Shown: piece by piece, positions 19,789 through 28,510 of the stretch
Numbering within the stretch: position 1 is the stretch's first letter
Layout: every line of letters begins with the position of its first letter
NCBI GenBank assembly: GCA_002324875.1
Contig: NTJG01000001.1
Coordinates: forward strand, 186,001-250,000
Source of the DNA: Lysobacteraceae bacterium NML93-0793
GTDB lineage: Bacteria > Pseudomonadota > Gammaproteobacteria > Xanthomonadales > Xanthomonadaceae
Length of the DNA: 64,000 nt
Direction: 5' to 3'
Program-made: the position numbers and the translations under genes
Notes under the pieces: generated by a model
The model's database searches: none
The model's input: the letters and a program-made list of their open reading frames with translations, nothing else
What the model was told of the DNA's origin: nothing

Positions 19789-21126
19789 ATGAAGCTACCG
19801 GTCAAGGCGCCGCAACTCGATGATTTATTTGGAAAAATCGGCGCTGACGTTGCGGCGCTGCTGCGTCACGGGATCGGTCCAGAGGTCAACGGTGTCTATG
19901 ACCATTGGGATCATGTCAGGCATCTGACACCACCTGCCGGGCTGACCGCCGAGCGCTGGTGGGCCGGCATCAAGCTGGCTCGCGCAGGTCTCGAACGGCC
20001 TGTCGCTCTGGTCGACAAGGCGGAGCAGCCGTTCACCGTGTCGCTGACCAGCAACATGCAGCGGCAATTGCATTTTCTGGACCGCGAGGCAGCCGGCGCG
20101 ATCCAGGCCAGTGGCCTGGTGGATGAGGACACGACCCGAAAGCACTATCTGATGCGTTCGCTGATCGAGGAAGCGATGACCTCATCGCAGCTGGAAGGCG
20201 CCTCCACCACGCGGCAGATCGCCAAGGAAATGCTCAGCACCGGGCGTGCGCCCCGCGATCGCAGCGAACGGATGATCCACAACAACTACGCGATGATGCA
20301 GTCGTTGCGGCGGCGGCAGGCGGATCCCCTCACCATCGATTCCATTCTCGAGATCCATCGCGAGTTGATGGATGACGCAATGGATGATCCATCGCAGGCG
20401 GGCCGTCTGCGCACTGCCGAAGACAATGTCGTCGTCCAGGACCGGCTCGATCCGGAGATCGTTCTGCATGTCCCGCCACGCGCTGCGGAACTCCCGCAAC
20501 GGCTGCAGGCGCTCTGCGATTTCGCCAACGAAAGGGACGAAGGCGAGTTCCTGCATCCGATCGTCCGTGCGATCGCGCTCCATTTCCAGATCGGCTACGA
20601 CCATCCGTTCTGCGATGGCAACGGCCGCACCGCTCGCGCCTTGTTCTACTGGTCGATGCTGCGGTCGGGATACTGGCTGAGCGAGTACATCTCCATCTCG
20701 AGTGTTCTGAAGAAAGCGCCAGCACCTTACATCCGCGCTTACCTCTACACCGAGAGTGACGGCACCGACCTGACCTACTTCGTCGCACACCAGTTGAACG
20801 TCATCATTGATGCCGTGGAGGGCTTGCGTGGCTACCTCGCGCGAAAGGCGCGGGAACGCAGCCAGGCCGAGACACTGCTGCGCCCCGGGTCTCCGCTGGG
20901 CGCGCTGCTGAACCATCGTCAGCGCGCGCTGCTGCTGCACGCCATCCGGAACCCCGAGAGCGCGTACGAGATCGCCGGCCACCAGGCGGCCCACCGGGTC
21001 ACCTATCCAACCGCTCGCGCGGATCTGCTGGGTCTGGCCAGGCTGGGACTGCTCGATCAGGCGCGCAGCGGAAAGGCGTTCGTGTTCACGCCTGCTGAGG
21101 ACATGCCCAAGCGTCTGAAGCGTTGA
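19789..21126 (+). CDS. Fic-domain protein (probable AMP transferase) with internal inhibitory motif
   Basis: The 445-residue protein carries the Fic core HPFCDGNGRTAR (His272, Asp276, Asn278, Arg280), the signature for transferring AMP from ATP to a hydroxyl side chain. An (S/T)xxxE(G/N) motif, SSQLEG at 132-137, lies before the core: a class II arrangement in which Glu136 blocks the ATP site until relieved. The C-terminal about 60 residues (NHRQRALLLHAIRNPESAYEI...TYPTARADLLGLARLGLLDQ) look like a winged helix, common in chromosomal Fic/DUF4172-like proteins. The target is unknown. It stands alone between repeat copies in the island, consistent with an accessory toxin-like or regulatory gene. 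Confidence 0.9.
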   Translation: MKLPVKAPQLDDLFGKIGADVAALLRHGIGPEVNGVYDHWDHVRHLTPPAGLTAERWWAGIKLARAGLERPVALVDKAEQPFTVSLTSNMQRQLHFLDREAAGAIQASGLVDEDTTRKHYLMRSLIEEAMTSSQLEGASTTRQIAKEMLSTGRAPRDRSERMIHNNYAMMQSLRRRQADPLTIDSILEIHRELMDDAMDDPSQAGRLRTAEDNVVVQDRLDPEIVLHVPPRAAELPQRLQALCDFANERDEGEFLHPIVRAIALHFQIGYDHPFCDGNGRTARALFYWSMLRSGYWLSEYISISSVLKKAPAPYIRAYLYTESDGTDLTYFVAHQLNVIIDAVEGLRGYLARKARERSQAETLLRPGSPLGALLNHRQRALLLHAIRNPESAYEIAGHQAAHRVTYPTARADLLGLARLGLLDQARSGKAFVFTPAEDMPKRLKR

Positions 21127-21150
21127 AGCGGACGACGTATCGGGGTCAAG

Positions 21151-21170
21151 TACGGGGTCAGATTCACTTC
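21151..21170 (+). repeat. dispersed repeat, copy 5 (diverged)
   Basis: TACGGGGTCAGATTCACTTC. It follows a half-copy CGGGGTCAAG at 21141, just downstream of the Fic stop. Confidence 0.55.
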
Positions 21171-21354
21171 TACCGATCTGCGCCCGCTCCACGCGGATGG
21201 ACTGACATGCCAAGAGGATCTCGGTGCCAGAGTGGCGCAAGGCGCGTCGTCGACTGCGTGCTGTTCCGAATCGACGCTGATGCGTCCAATCCATGATTCG
21301 CTGACCTGTTCCGAGACCTTCAGGCCTTCCTCATGCCAAAGGCTGAGAAACGCG

Positions 21355-21377
21355 AGCTGAGGGTGTCAGCTTCACTT
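21355..21377 (+). repeat. dispersed repeat, copy 6
   Basis: GCTGAGGGTGTCAGCTTCAC followed by TTC. Two or three changes from consensus. Confidence 0.6.
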
Positions 21378-21433
21378 CCTGCATCGAGTCGCACGCGCTT
21401 GCCTGATCAACGTGTGTGGGATAAATCGGTGGG

Positions 21434-21456
21434 ATAAATCGGTGTCAGGTTCACTT
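21434..21456 (+). repeat. dispersed repeat, copy 7
   Basis: ATAAATCGGTGTCAGGTTCA followed by CTT. It marks the left end of duplication copy B, but with ATAAAT in place of GCTAA. Confidence 0.75.
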
Positions 21457-21855
21457 CTCGCTGCGGTTCCGGAAGAAATGGGTCAGGCCCATTCCTGATT
21501 GTTAGCTGGGCGCCGTCGCCCCTGACTGGCGGCTCGGCTGAAAGTGGCGATGGCGCCACGCCAAGGATACGAAGCCGACCAAGGTGGCGAGTCCGGGCGG
21601 GATAAGGTGCCAGGCGCACTTGAGCCGAACCGTAGACTGCTGCATGAGGTGCGGTGTCGGCTGTAATGCACTTGGTGTCCGCCATGCCTACAGGGGGCGG
21701 TGATTTCAGGGCTTCGCCTTGCCACCGGCCGACGCTCTACCATGCGTGCTCCCCGGGGAGGCGCCATGAGTCGAGCAGGTCTTTCGTTCCACCATCCGAT
21801 CGCGTTCTGGCTGGGCTGTGCTCTGATCACGGCGGGCGTGCTCTCGCATGGCCCG
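21440..21855 (+). repeat. 416-bp direct duplication, copy B
   Basis: Partner of 18988-19403. This copy continues into the intact MFS gene, so it is probably the parent copy. Confidence 0.9.
21601..21622 (+). repeat. dispersed repeat, copy 8 (diverged)
   Basis: AAGGTGCCAGGCGCACTTG, equivalent of copy 3 within duplication copy B. Confidence 0.5.
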
Positions 21856-23364
21856 ATGTTCATGATGGGCCAGCACACGCAGTGGCAGATGGTCGGCATG
21901 GCGATGACGACCGAGATGTGGGTGGGCATGGCGATCATTCCGATCGGTCTTGCACTGTCGGCCTTCGGCATGTTGCCGCGCACGTCAGCCGGCGTGCAGC
22001 CGGGCATGGGGGTGCCGCTCGATTTCCACGTGGCCGATGGCGTGCCCCTCAACCGTGCGCACTGGACGCTGGTCACGGTGCTCGTGGTCACCCTTGCGAT
22101 CGATGTCATGAAGCCAGCGACCCTGGGCTTCGTGATGCCGGGCATGCGCGCCGAGTACGGCATGGATACCTCGGGCGCGAGCGTGCTGGCACTGTTCGCA
22201 TTGACCGGGACGACCGTGGGTTCGGTGGTGTGGGGGCGTGTGGCCGACCGCTTCGGTCGCCGCTCGGCCATTCTGTTGTCGGCGCTGATGTTCATCGGCA
22301 CGGCCATCTGCGGGGCGATGCCGACGTTCGGCTGGAACCTGGCGATGTGCTTCCTGATGGGCGCGTCGGCCGGCGGGCTGCTGCCGATCACGTTTACTCT
22401 CATGGCCGAGACCGTGCCGGCGCGGCATCGCGGCTGGCTACTCGTGGCCCTCGGTGGGCTGGGCACGTCCGGCGGCTACCTGCTGGCCTCGGGCGCGGCG
22501 GCGGTGCTCGAGCCGATGTTCAGCTGGCGCGTGCTCTGGCTGTTGGGCCTGCCCACAGGCGCGGTGATCATCCTGCTCAACCGGTTCATTCCCGAGTCGC
22601 CCCGGTTCCTGGCGAGCATGGGCCTGCACGCACAGGCGCGCGCGCTGCTGGCGCGGTTCGCCGGGGCAGGTGGACGCCTGGAACGCGACGACGCAGCCCA
22701 CCCCGCTCCGGTTGTGATCGACGAAGCACACCCCGTGGCCGGTACCCGCGATCTCATTCGCGGCCGACATGCATCCATCTCGTGGAGCTTGCTGGTCGCC
22801 GGCACGGCCTGGGGGCTGGTCAACTTTGGTTTCCTGTTGTGGCTGCCTACCAATCTCACCGAGCTTGGGGTCGATGCGGCAGCCGCCAGCGCCTTGCTCG
22901 CCCGCTCGGCGTTCTATGCGCTGCCGGGCATCGCCGTGGTCATTTGGCTGTACTACCGGTGGAGCAGCTTCAGGTCCTTGGTATTGTTTCTGGGGCTCAC
23001 AGCGGCGGCGCTGCTGGCCTTCGCGGCGCTGGATGTCCTGGGCCTGCGCTCGACCGGTCTGACCACCGCCGCCATTGCCGCCTTGCTGGTCAGCGTGAGC
23101 GGGGTCATCGCGATGCTGATTCCCTACGCGGCCGAGATCTACCCGCTGCGTCTGCGCGGCACGGGGTCCGGGGTGATCGCCGCAAGTTCCAAGTTCGGCG
23201 GAATTCTTGGCGCGGGGTTGGGCGTGGTGGGGTTCTTCGATCACTTCACCTTGTCGGCCGCACTGCTCGCGGTGCCTATGGCGGCGTCGGCGGTGATCCT
23301 GTGGCGCAGCGGGGTGGAGACGCGCGGGCAAAGACTCGAGGAGATACAGGCACGCTTCTCCTGA
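21766..23364 (+). CDS. MFS transporter, sugar/metabolite-porter-like
   Basis: 532 residues from ATG 21766, preceded by GGGGAGG 4 nt upstream; longer frames begin in repeat DNA. A 12-helix major facilitator preceded by an extra Met-rich hydrophobic region (MFMMGQHTQWQMVGMAMTTEMW). The loop 2-3 signature is WGRVADRFGRRSA, and the helix 6 end reads RFIPESPRFLASMG, the PESPR motif of the sugar/organic-ion porter group (SP/AAHS-like). The last helices include EIYPLRLRGTGSG, another group signature. Substrate not predictable. It sits alone at the right end of the island, and its promoter region lies in the duplicated 416-bp segment. Confidence 0.88.
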   Translation: MSRAGLSFHHPIAFWLGCALITAGVLSHGPMFMMGQHTQWQMVGMAMTTEMWVGMAIIPIGLALSAFGMLPRTSAGVQPGMGVPLDFHVADGVPLNRAHWTLVTVLVVTLAIDVMKPATLGFVMPGMRAEYGMDTSGASVLALFALTGTTVGSVVWGRVADRFGRRSAILLSALMFIGTAICGAMPTFGWNLAMCFLMGASAGGLLPITFTLMAETVPARHRGWLLVALGGLGTSGGYLLASGAAAVLEPMFSWRVLWLLGLPTGAVIILLNRFIPESPRFLASMGLHAQARALLARFAGAGGRLERDDAAHPAPVVIDEAHPVAGTRDLIRGRHASISWSLLVAGTAWGLVNFGFLLWLPTNLTELGVDAAAASALLARSAFYALPGIAVVIWLYYRWSSFRSLVLFLGLTAAALLAFAALDVLGLRSTGLTTAAIAALLVSVSGVIAMLIPYAAEIYPLRLRGTGSGVIAASSKFGGILGAGLGVVGFFDHFTLSAALLAVPMAASAVILWRSGVETRGQRLEEIQARFS

Positions 23365-23757
23365 GTGCATTCGCGGCGTGTGAGCGGCTCACAAGTGCGC
23401 GGGCTTTCTTTCGGGCGGTCTGCGGCACCGCCTGCTGGCGGCACCTCAGATGGGAGGCGTAACGGTTCGGATTTACTCGATCTGGTTCGTCGGTTCTTCG
23501 GCAGCGGGGCAGCGCACGCGCGCCTGTGCGTTTTGCAGAAGGGGCGCGGCTTCGAGGGCCTGGCCGGGCTCGTGTGCGTGGGTTCCACCTTGGGTCTGCG
23601 AGACAATGCACACCCGTGAACCCGGATGCGCCATGGGCGTCCCCGCTTCAGTCCAGCGCCTGGCGGCCGACACAGCAAGAGGGCGCGCGCGTCCATCGAG
23701 GGCATGACCGGGCCCGCACCCGCCCCGTGCCCACTCCGTTCCAGCCTCTAAGAGCCC
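23365..23757. other. intergenic region, nothing recognised
   Basis: 393 bp between the MFS gene and the diguanylate cyclase gene. No gene, hairpin or repeat was found that I can support. Confidence 0.4.
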
Positions 23758-24942
23758 ATGATCGCCACCCTTCTCGTAGGCATGCTCTGTGTCTACCTGC
23801 TCAGCTTCACGGTGATGTTCCTGCTCATCGGCCGCCGGCTGCAGGGCGGGAAGATGGGGACCGATGCGTTCGCGGTGGGCAATCTGCTGCTGGGCTCGGC
23901 CTACGTGCTGCAACTGCTGGAAGGGCCGCCGGGCTGGAGCGCGATGAGCGTGGCCAATCACGCGCTCACGCTGTGCGCGCTGCTGGCGTACGGCGTGGGC
24001 GGGGCGCGTTTCTTCGGGCGGCCGCTGCCGCTGGCGGTGCCGTTGATGGCGCTGGGGCTGGGCTATGCGCTGGTGCAGGTGGCGGTGCAGTGGGCCTGGG
24101 GCACGGAGGCACGGTATGCGCTGCTGTCGGCCGTCTGCGCGCTGTGCTTCGCGGTGATGGTGGCGGTGCTGCTGGTGGGCTTGCGTACGTTCGCGCGTGA
24201 TCTGCGCGGCGAGGTGCTGCTGTTCGTGGTGCTGATCGGCGGCATCGGCGTGCTCAACGTGATGAAGCTCGCCAAGCTGCTGTCGGGCGGGCTGCCGGCG
24301 CTGAGCATGGACAGCCAGTTCCAGACGATCTTCTATGTGTACATGTGCTCGCTGGCGACGATCATCCCACCGGCGATCGTGTGGCTGGTGCTGCGGCGCC
24401 TGACCGATGCCCTGCGCGGGATGGCCGCGCACGATCCGCTGACCGGGCTGCTCAACCGCCGTGGCCTGACCGAAGCCTTGGACGCGCGCTTCGCCCGCCG
24501 CGCCGGTGGTGCGCGCCTGTTGCTGGTGGACGTGGATCACTTCAAACACGTGAACGATCGCTACGGGCATCAGGCCGGCGATGCGGCGCTGCACGCGATT
24601 GCCGACGTGCTGCGCGGCACGGTGCGGGCGGGCGACCTGGTCTGCCGGATGGGCGGCGAGGAGTTCGCCGCGGTCTGCATGGACGCCGATGACGCAACTG
24701 CGCTGCAGGTGGCCGAGCGCATCCGCACCCGCATCGCGGATACCGCCCTGCTGCACGCGCCCGGCGGCGAGGCGGTGCACTGCACGGTCACCGTCGGCGT
24801 CTCGGAGGCCTTCTGCGACGACGCCTCGCTGGCGCGGGCGATGCAGACGGCGGATGCGGCGCTGTACCGCGGCAAGCCTGCCGGACGGAACCGGGTGGAG
24901 CGGGCGGCATCGGACGTGGAGGCGCTGTCGCCTGCCGTTTGA
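23758..24942 (+). CDS. membrane diguanylate cyclase
   Basis: 394 residues. About six membrane helices fill residues 1-215 (MIATLLVGMLCVYLLSFTVMF...IIPPAIVWLVL), then a GGDEF domain with DPLTGLLNRRG, LLLVDVDHFKHVND and active-site GGEEF at 299-303. There is no RxxD inhibitory-site motif at the usual place (the sequence there is RAGDLVCRMGG), so product inhibition is uncertain. It synthesises c-di-GMP at the membrane in response to an unknown cue. Single gene. Confidence 0.9.
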   Translation: MIATLLVGMLCVYLLSFTVMFLLIGRRLQGGKMGTDAFAVGNLLLGSAYVLQLLEGPPGWSAMSVANHALTLCALLAYGVGGARFFGRPLPLAVPLMALGLGYALVQVAVQWAWGTEARYALLSAVCALCFAVMVAVLLVGLRTFARDLRGEVLLFVVLIGGIGVLNVMKLAKLLSGGLPALSMDSQFQTIFYVYMCSLATIIPPAIVWLVLRRLTDALRGMAAHDPLTGLLNRRGLTEALDARFARRAGGARLLLVDVDHFKHVNDRYGHQAGDAALHAIADVLRGTVRAGDLVCRMGGEEFAAVCMDADDATALQVAERIRTRIADTALLHAPGGEAVHCTVTVGVSEAFCDDASLARAMQTADAALYRGKPAGRNRVERAASDVEALSPAV

Positions 24943-25291
24943 CGGTGCCGGTTCATGTTGATCGTGCGGCGGCTGCTGCGTTGAATGACGATGCCTCGTT
25001 GTGCCGGGTGACCCATGCTGCGCCCAAGGGTGTGCTTGCCTTCGGCGTTTCGCGATACCGGGATTGAGACACGCGCCGGCACTCGGATCGCGACCAGGGA
25101 TGCATTCGGCACCGCTGATCTGGCGCGCCCGACGCAACACCCGGCTCAGGCAGAACCGAGCAGAGAGAGAGAGAAGCAGCGCGATCTCCGAAGGACGCGT
25201 GGGTTCGCACCTGGCGATGCGAATCTACGCAGTCCGTTGGCACCCCACGGACCGCTCCGGAAAAATCGCGCGACCCCACGGAGTGACCGCC
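24943..25291. other. intergenic region, nothing recognised
   Basis: 349 bp between the diguanylate cyclase gene and the disrupted membrane protein gene. No gene or clear signal was seen. Confidence 0.4.
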
Positions 25292-25949
25292 ATGTCCGAG
25301 CCGCCGATCGAAGTGAGCGCCGAGGGCGTGGAGACGAAGCCGCGCAGACGGGACACCGCGCGAGCGATCTCGCCATCGGACTCGCCGCACTGCTCATTTC
25401 GCTGACCTCGCTGGCCGTGGCGATCCACCACGGCAAGACGCAGGAACGGCTCGTGGCCGCGAACTCGTGGCCGTATCTCACCTGCATCACCACCAATGGC
25501 GGATTCGGCGAGGAGCCGGGGCGCATCGTGCTGGCGATCGAGAACGCAGGCAGCGGACCGGCGCTGCTGCAGAACCTCGTGGTCCGCTACAACAGCGAGG
25601 TGGTGAAGCACCCGCAGCATCTGCTGCAGCTGTGCTGCGGTGTCGCCCCCGGGGTGGACCTCACCCGGGAGGCGCCGCCACCCGAGGCCGCAGGCCAGCT
25701 CGCACCCGGCGCGGTAGGTTCGGCGATCGGCGTCTAGAAGCCGGGCATGCGACCCGTGTGCTGGAGTACGCGGCCGATCCAGCGCAACTGGCCATCTGGG
25801 ACGGCCTCAACAGCGCACGCGTGGCGCTGGAGTTCGATGCCTGCTACTGCTCGGTGCTCGACGAGTGCTTCCGCTCCGACCTCGTCTCGATGACGCCCAC
25901 GCGCGCCGACGCGTGCCCTGCGCGCGGGCCCGACACGTTCGGCGGCTGA
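25292..25949 (+). pseudogene. single-pass membrane protein gene with two -1 frameshifts
   Basis: Three consecutive frames make one sensible protein. ATG 25292 gives MSEPPIEVSAEGVETKPRR. The next frame gives TGHRASDLAIGLAALLISLTSLAVAIHHG...ANSWPYL...LLQLCCGVAPG...GSAIGV up to a TAG at about 25735. The third frame gives LEAGHATRVLEYAADPAQLAIWDGL...ACYCSVLDECFRSDL to the TGA at 25949. Each change needs one extra base (near 25345 and near 25733). The intact form would be a protein of about 218 residues with one N-terminal helix and a periplasmic domain with conserved CYCSV..EC cysteines, of unknown function. Either a decaying gene or two consensus errors. Confidence 0.7.
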
Positions 25950-26092
25950 TCGGGACGGCTCAACGCGATCTGGCTTGCGCTGCCGTCTGCCGGGCGAGTG
26001 GCGACTCCGGTTCTCATGCGCTCCGGCCCGACCACGGCTGACGGGTGACAGTGGCGGACGCACCGCGCGGCTGCAGGCAGCGGCGTCCGGCC

Positions 26093-27148
26093 TCAGTCGC
26101 AGCGCGGCAGGGGCGCTGCGGTCGGTGAATTTCCGTCTTCGCAGGCTCGCTTCGGCGTGGCGGGGGCGTCACCTTCGGGCCGAAGAGGCGCTGCGGTCCG
26201 CAACATCGAGGCCGTGCGCGCCAGCAGCTGCTGCAGGGCCGGAAGCGGCTCGCTGCACTCCACCAGCTCGGCGGGTTGTCCGATCATCAGGATCTGGGCG
26301 ATCAGCGCGCCGGGGCTGTCTGCGCCGACCCGCAGCAGGCTGTGGGTATCCGACTCGGACTCCAGGATGCCGCACCAAAGCGGAAGCGCGGCTTCGAGTT
26401 CGGCCACCGTGCCCGGCACGCGCAGGGTCACGCGGCAGGCGAAGGGCGCATAGGCGATGCCGCGTTCCAGTCGCGCGGCCACGTCCGCCGGAACCGCGCG
26501 CGGCGGAAACGCCGACCCCAGGCGCGGCGCGCCGTGCACGCGGTCGACGCGAAAACTGCGCCAGTCATCGCGGTCCCGGTCCCAGGCGATGAGGTACCAG
26601 CGGCGACCGAAGTTGGCCAGGCGCAGCGGTTCCACCCGTCGCTGGCTCGGCTCGCCCGTGTGGCTGCTGTACGCGAAGGCAAGCGTGCGGCAATCGCGGC
26701 AGGCGGTGGCCAGGGTCTGTAGCAGGCCGGCATCCGCCAGAGGCGGGCCGGTGCGCAGCGACAGCGTCACCGCGTGCAGCGCGCTGCTGCGCCGGCGCAG
26801 GCGCGCGGGCATCAGCTGGTCCAGCTTGGCCAGCAGTGCCAGGGCCGCGTCTTCGAGGCCACCCACGTTGGCGCTGGCGGCGCGCAGTGCGAGGGCCAGC
26901 GTCACCGCTTCATCGTCGTCGAGCATCAACGGAGGCAACTCGGCGCCGCGGCCGAGCGCGTAGCCGCCGCCCACGCCCGAGGACGCCTCCACCGGATAGC
27001 CCAGCTCACGCAGGCGATCGACATCGCGGCGCACGGTGCGCGCGTCCACACCCAGTTCCGCAGCGAGCGCCGCCCCGGCCCAGTGCCTCCGCGATTGCAG
27101 CAGGCTGGCCAATCGCAGCAACCGGGCGGAGGTCGACAACACGCGCAC
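26093..27148 (-). CDS. YafY-type transcriptional regulator (HTH_11 + WYL)
   Basis: 351 residues from a GTG at 27148 or 27142. An N-terminal winged helix (LLQSRRHWAGAALAAELGVDARTVRRDVDRL) is followed by the glycine-rich SSGVGGGYALG segment. A WYL ligand-sensing domain ends in RRVEPLRLANFGRRWYLIAWDRDRDDWRSFRVDRV, and a WCX region closes the protein. WYL regulators bind nucleotide-like or other small ligands. It is divergent from the GST gene with 69 bp between starts, so that promoter is its likely target. Confidence 0.9.
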   Translation of the reverse strand: MRVLSTSARLLRLASLLQSRRHWAGAALAAELGVDARTVRRDVDRLRELGYPVEASSGVGGGYALGRGAELPPLMLDDDEAVTLALALRAASANVGGLEDAALALLAKLDQLMPARLRRRSSALHAVTLSLRTGPPLADAGLLQTLATACRDCRTLAFAYSSHTGEPSQRRVEPLRLANFGRRWYLIAWDRDRDDWRSFRVDRVHGAPRLGSAFPPRAVPADVAARLERGIAYAPFACRVTLRVPGTVAELEAALPLWCGILESESDTHSLLRVGADSPGALIAQILMIGQPAELVECSEPLPALQQLLARTASMLRTAAPLRPEGDAPATPKRACEDGNSPTAAPLPRCD

Positions 27149-27217
27149 AGCCTATCGAGGACAGAAACTGTCCGCAACGCGGACTAGGCTCTGCGCATCC
27201 ATCCACCGGGAGTCGTC

Positions 27218-27865
27218 ATGACCACGTCCGCCGTCACGCTGTACCACAACCCCCAGTCCCGTTCGGCCAGCACACGCATCCTGCTCGAAGCGCTGGGCAT
27301 CGACTACGAGATGGCGTTGCTCGACTTCGCCAGCGGCCAGAACCGCGCGCCGGACTTTCTGGCCGTCAATCCGCTCGGCAAGCTGCCCACGCTGGTGAAT
27401 GGCGAAACGGTCATCACCGAGCAGATCGCCATCGTGATCTACCTGGCCGACCGCTTCCCTGAGGCCGCCCTCGCGCCCGCGATCGACGATCCCCTGCGCG
27501 GCCCCTATCTGCGCTGGCTGGCCTTCTACGCCGGCAGCTTCGAGCCGGCCGTCGTCGACCGCGCCTACAAGCGCGAGCCCATCGAGGCCTCGGCTTCACC
27601 GTACGGCGACTACGACACCGTCATCGCGACGCTGGCCGCGCAGCTGGCCAAGGCCGACTATCTGCTCGGCGATCGCCTGACCGCGGCCGACCTGCACTGG
27701 GGCAATGCGTTGAAGTGGACCACCGGCTTCGGCATCGTGCCCACGCTGCCGGTGTTCATGGACTACATCGCCCGGGTCGATACGCACCCGGCCTGCGTAC
27801 GTGCCCGCGAACTCGACGCTGCGCTGCTGGCTACGATGGCCCCGTCCCCGGCGTCGGCCGACTGA
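27218..27865 (+). CDS. glutathione S-transferase family protein
   Basis: 215 residues, two-domain GST fold. The N-terminal thioredoxin-like domain has LYHNPQSRSASTRILLEALG, with Ser at the catalytic position, and the cis-Pro region GKLPTLVNGETVITEQIAIVIYLADRF. The C-terminal helical domain has the N-capping/hydrophobic staple-like KADYLLGDRLTAADLHWGNAL. It conjugates or isomerises electrophiles in the cytoplasm; the substrate is unknown. Probably controlled by the divergent YafY-type regulator. Confidence 0.92.
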   Translation: MTTSAVTLYHNPQSRSASTRILLEALGIDYEMALLDFASGQNRAPDFLAVNPLGKLPTLVNGETVITEQIAIVIYLADRFPEAALAPAIDDPLRGPYLRWLAFYAGSFEPAVVDRAYKREPIEASASPYGDYDTVIATLAAQLAKADYLLGDRLTAADLHWGNALKWTTGFGIVPTLPVFMDYIARVDTHPACVRARELDAALLATMAPSPASAD

Positions 27866-27903
27866 CGTGTCGCGCGACGCATACCGCGCCGGTCGATCGC
27901 GCG

Positions 27904-28188
27904 CTAGAACACGATGACCACGACATCACCCGGAATGTCGACCTGGCTCGCCAGAGCGATGGCATCGTCCAGGGTGTCCGGGGGCGTGTGCGCGGCGGTC
28001 AGCATCTCGTACGGCGCGGTGCCGTCGCCGATGCAGAACCAGTCGATGGCATCCACGATGTCCTCCGCGTCGGCGCCCACCACGCCGACGTAGCGGACGC
28101 CCTCGTCGATCCATCCGGTCACGAGCACATCCAGTCCGGTTCGAAGACCGCTTTTCGAGTGCAGCACGAGTTTTCGAGCGGTTGTCAT
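27904..28188 (-). CDS. conserved small protein, unknown function
   Basis: 94 residues from ATG 28188 (MTTARKLVLHSKSGL). Acidic, alpha/beta in look (GVRYVGVVGADAEDIVDAIDWFCIGDG, then PPDTLDDAIALASQVDIPGDVVVIVF), with no signal peptide or membrane helix. I do not recognise the family. It converges on the GST gene and is likely transcribed alone. Confidence 0.6.
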   Translation of the reverse strand: MTTARKLVLHSKSGLRTGLDVLVTGWIDEGVRYVGVVGADAEDIVDAIDWFCIGDGTAPYEMLTAAHTPPDTLDDAIALASQVDIPGDVVVIVF

Positions 28189-28510
28189 GGGGCGGAACTC
28201 TCCCGAAATCACGGAGACCACGGTGCAAGCTTCACCCGGGTCGCGCCGCGGCCCGGTGAGTGCCGACGCGCGCTTGCTGCGTTGGAGCCACGCCTCGACT
28301 TCGCGACGCCGAGCGCACGGTAGCCGGCCGGCGTCCGTTCACGAACGACGGGTGTCGCGCTGCGTGGGTAGTGCGGATACGTCCATCCATACCGCCATCG
28401 GACCTGCCGGCTTACCGAATCCGAACACGCGGGCGTCGACCATTCACGGCGTGCAGGCTCGATCGCACGTAGCGTGTGCATCGACTCTTCGAAATGAAAC
28501 GGTGAACGAC
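28189..28510. other. intergenic region, nothing recognised
   Basis: 322 bp. No gene is apparent; probably holds the promoters of the divergent small genes on either side. Confidence 0.4.

Larger units (their letters stand above)
19314..19823 (+). pseudogene. chimeric fragment: MFS N-terminus fused to unknown sequence
   Basis: ATG 19314 with GGGGAGG upstream starts a frame whose first 30 residues equal those of the MFS transporter at 21766 (MSRAGLSFHHPIAFWLGCAL...). After LSHGP it crosses the repeat at 19406-19428 (GLTVPGSLTSS) and continues into a soluble sequence (YEEFVERGGFAARLVRPAFAKPL...) that I do not recognise. The end overlaps the start of the Fic gene in another frame. It is best read as a rearrangement scar: the 3' part may be a fragment of an older gene, and a functional fusion is unlikely. 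Confidence 0.6.
21127..21765. other. repeat-rich intergenic region
   Basis: No gene. It contains four repeat copies (21151, 21355, 21434 and 21601), the left part of duplication copy B, and a perfect 13-bp tandem GGGATAAATCGGT (21418-21430 and 21431-21443). Confidence 0.6.

Noticed and set aside
19314-19823. Functional fusion protein with an MFS N-terminus
   Set aside because: Only one membrane helix of the transporter is present, the junction is a repeat unit, and the remainder has no recognised domain.
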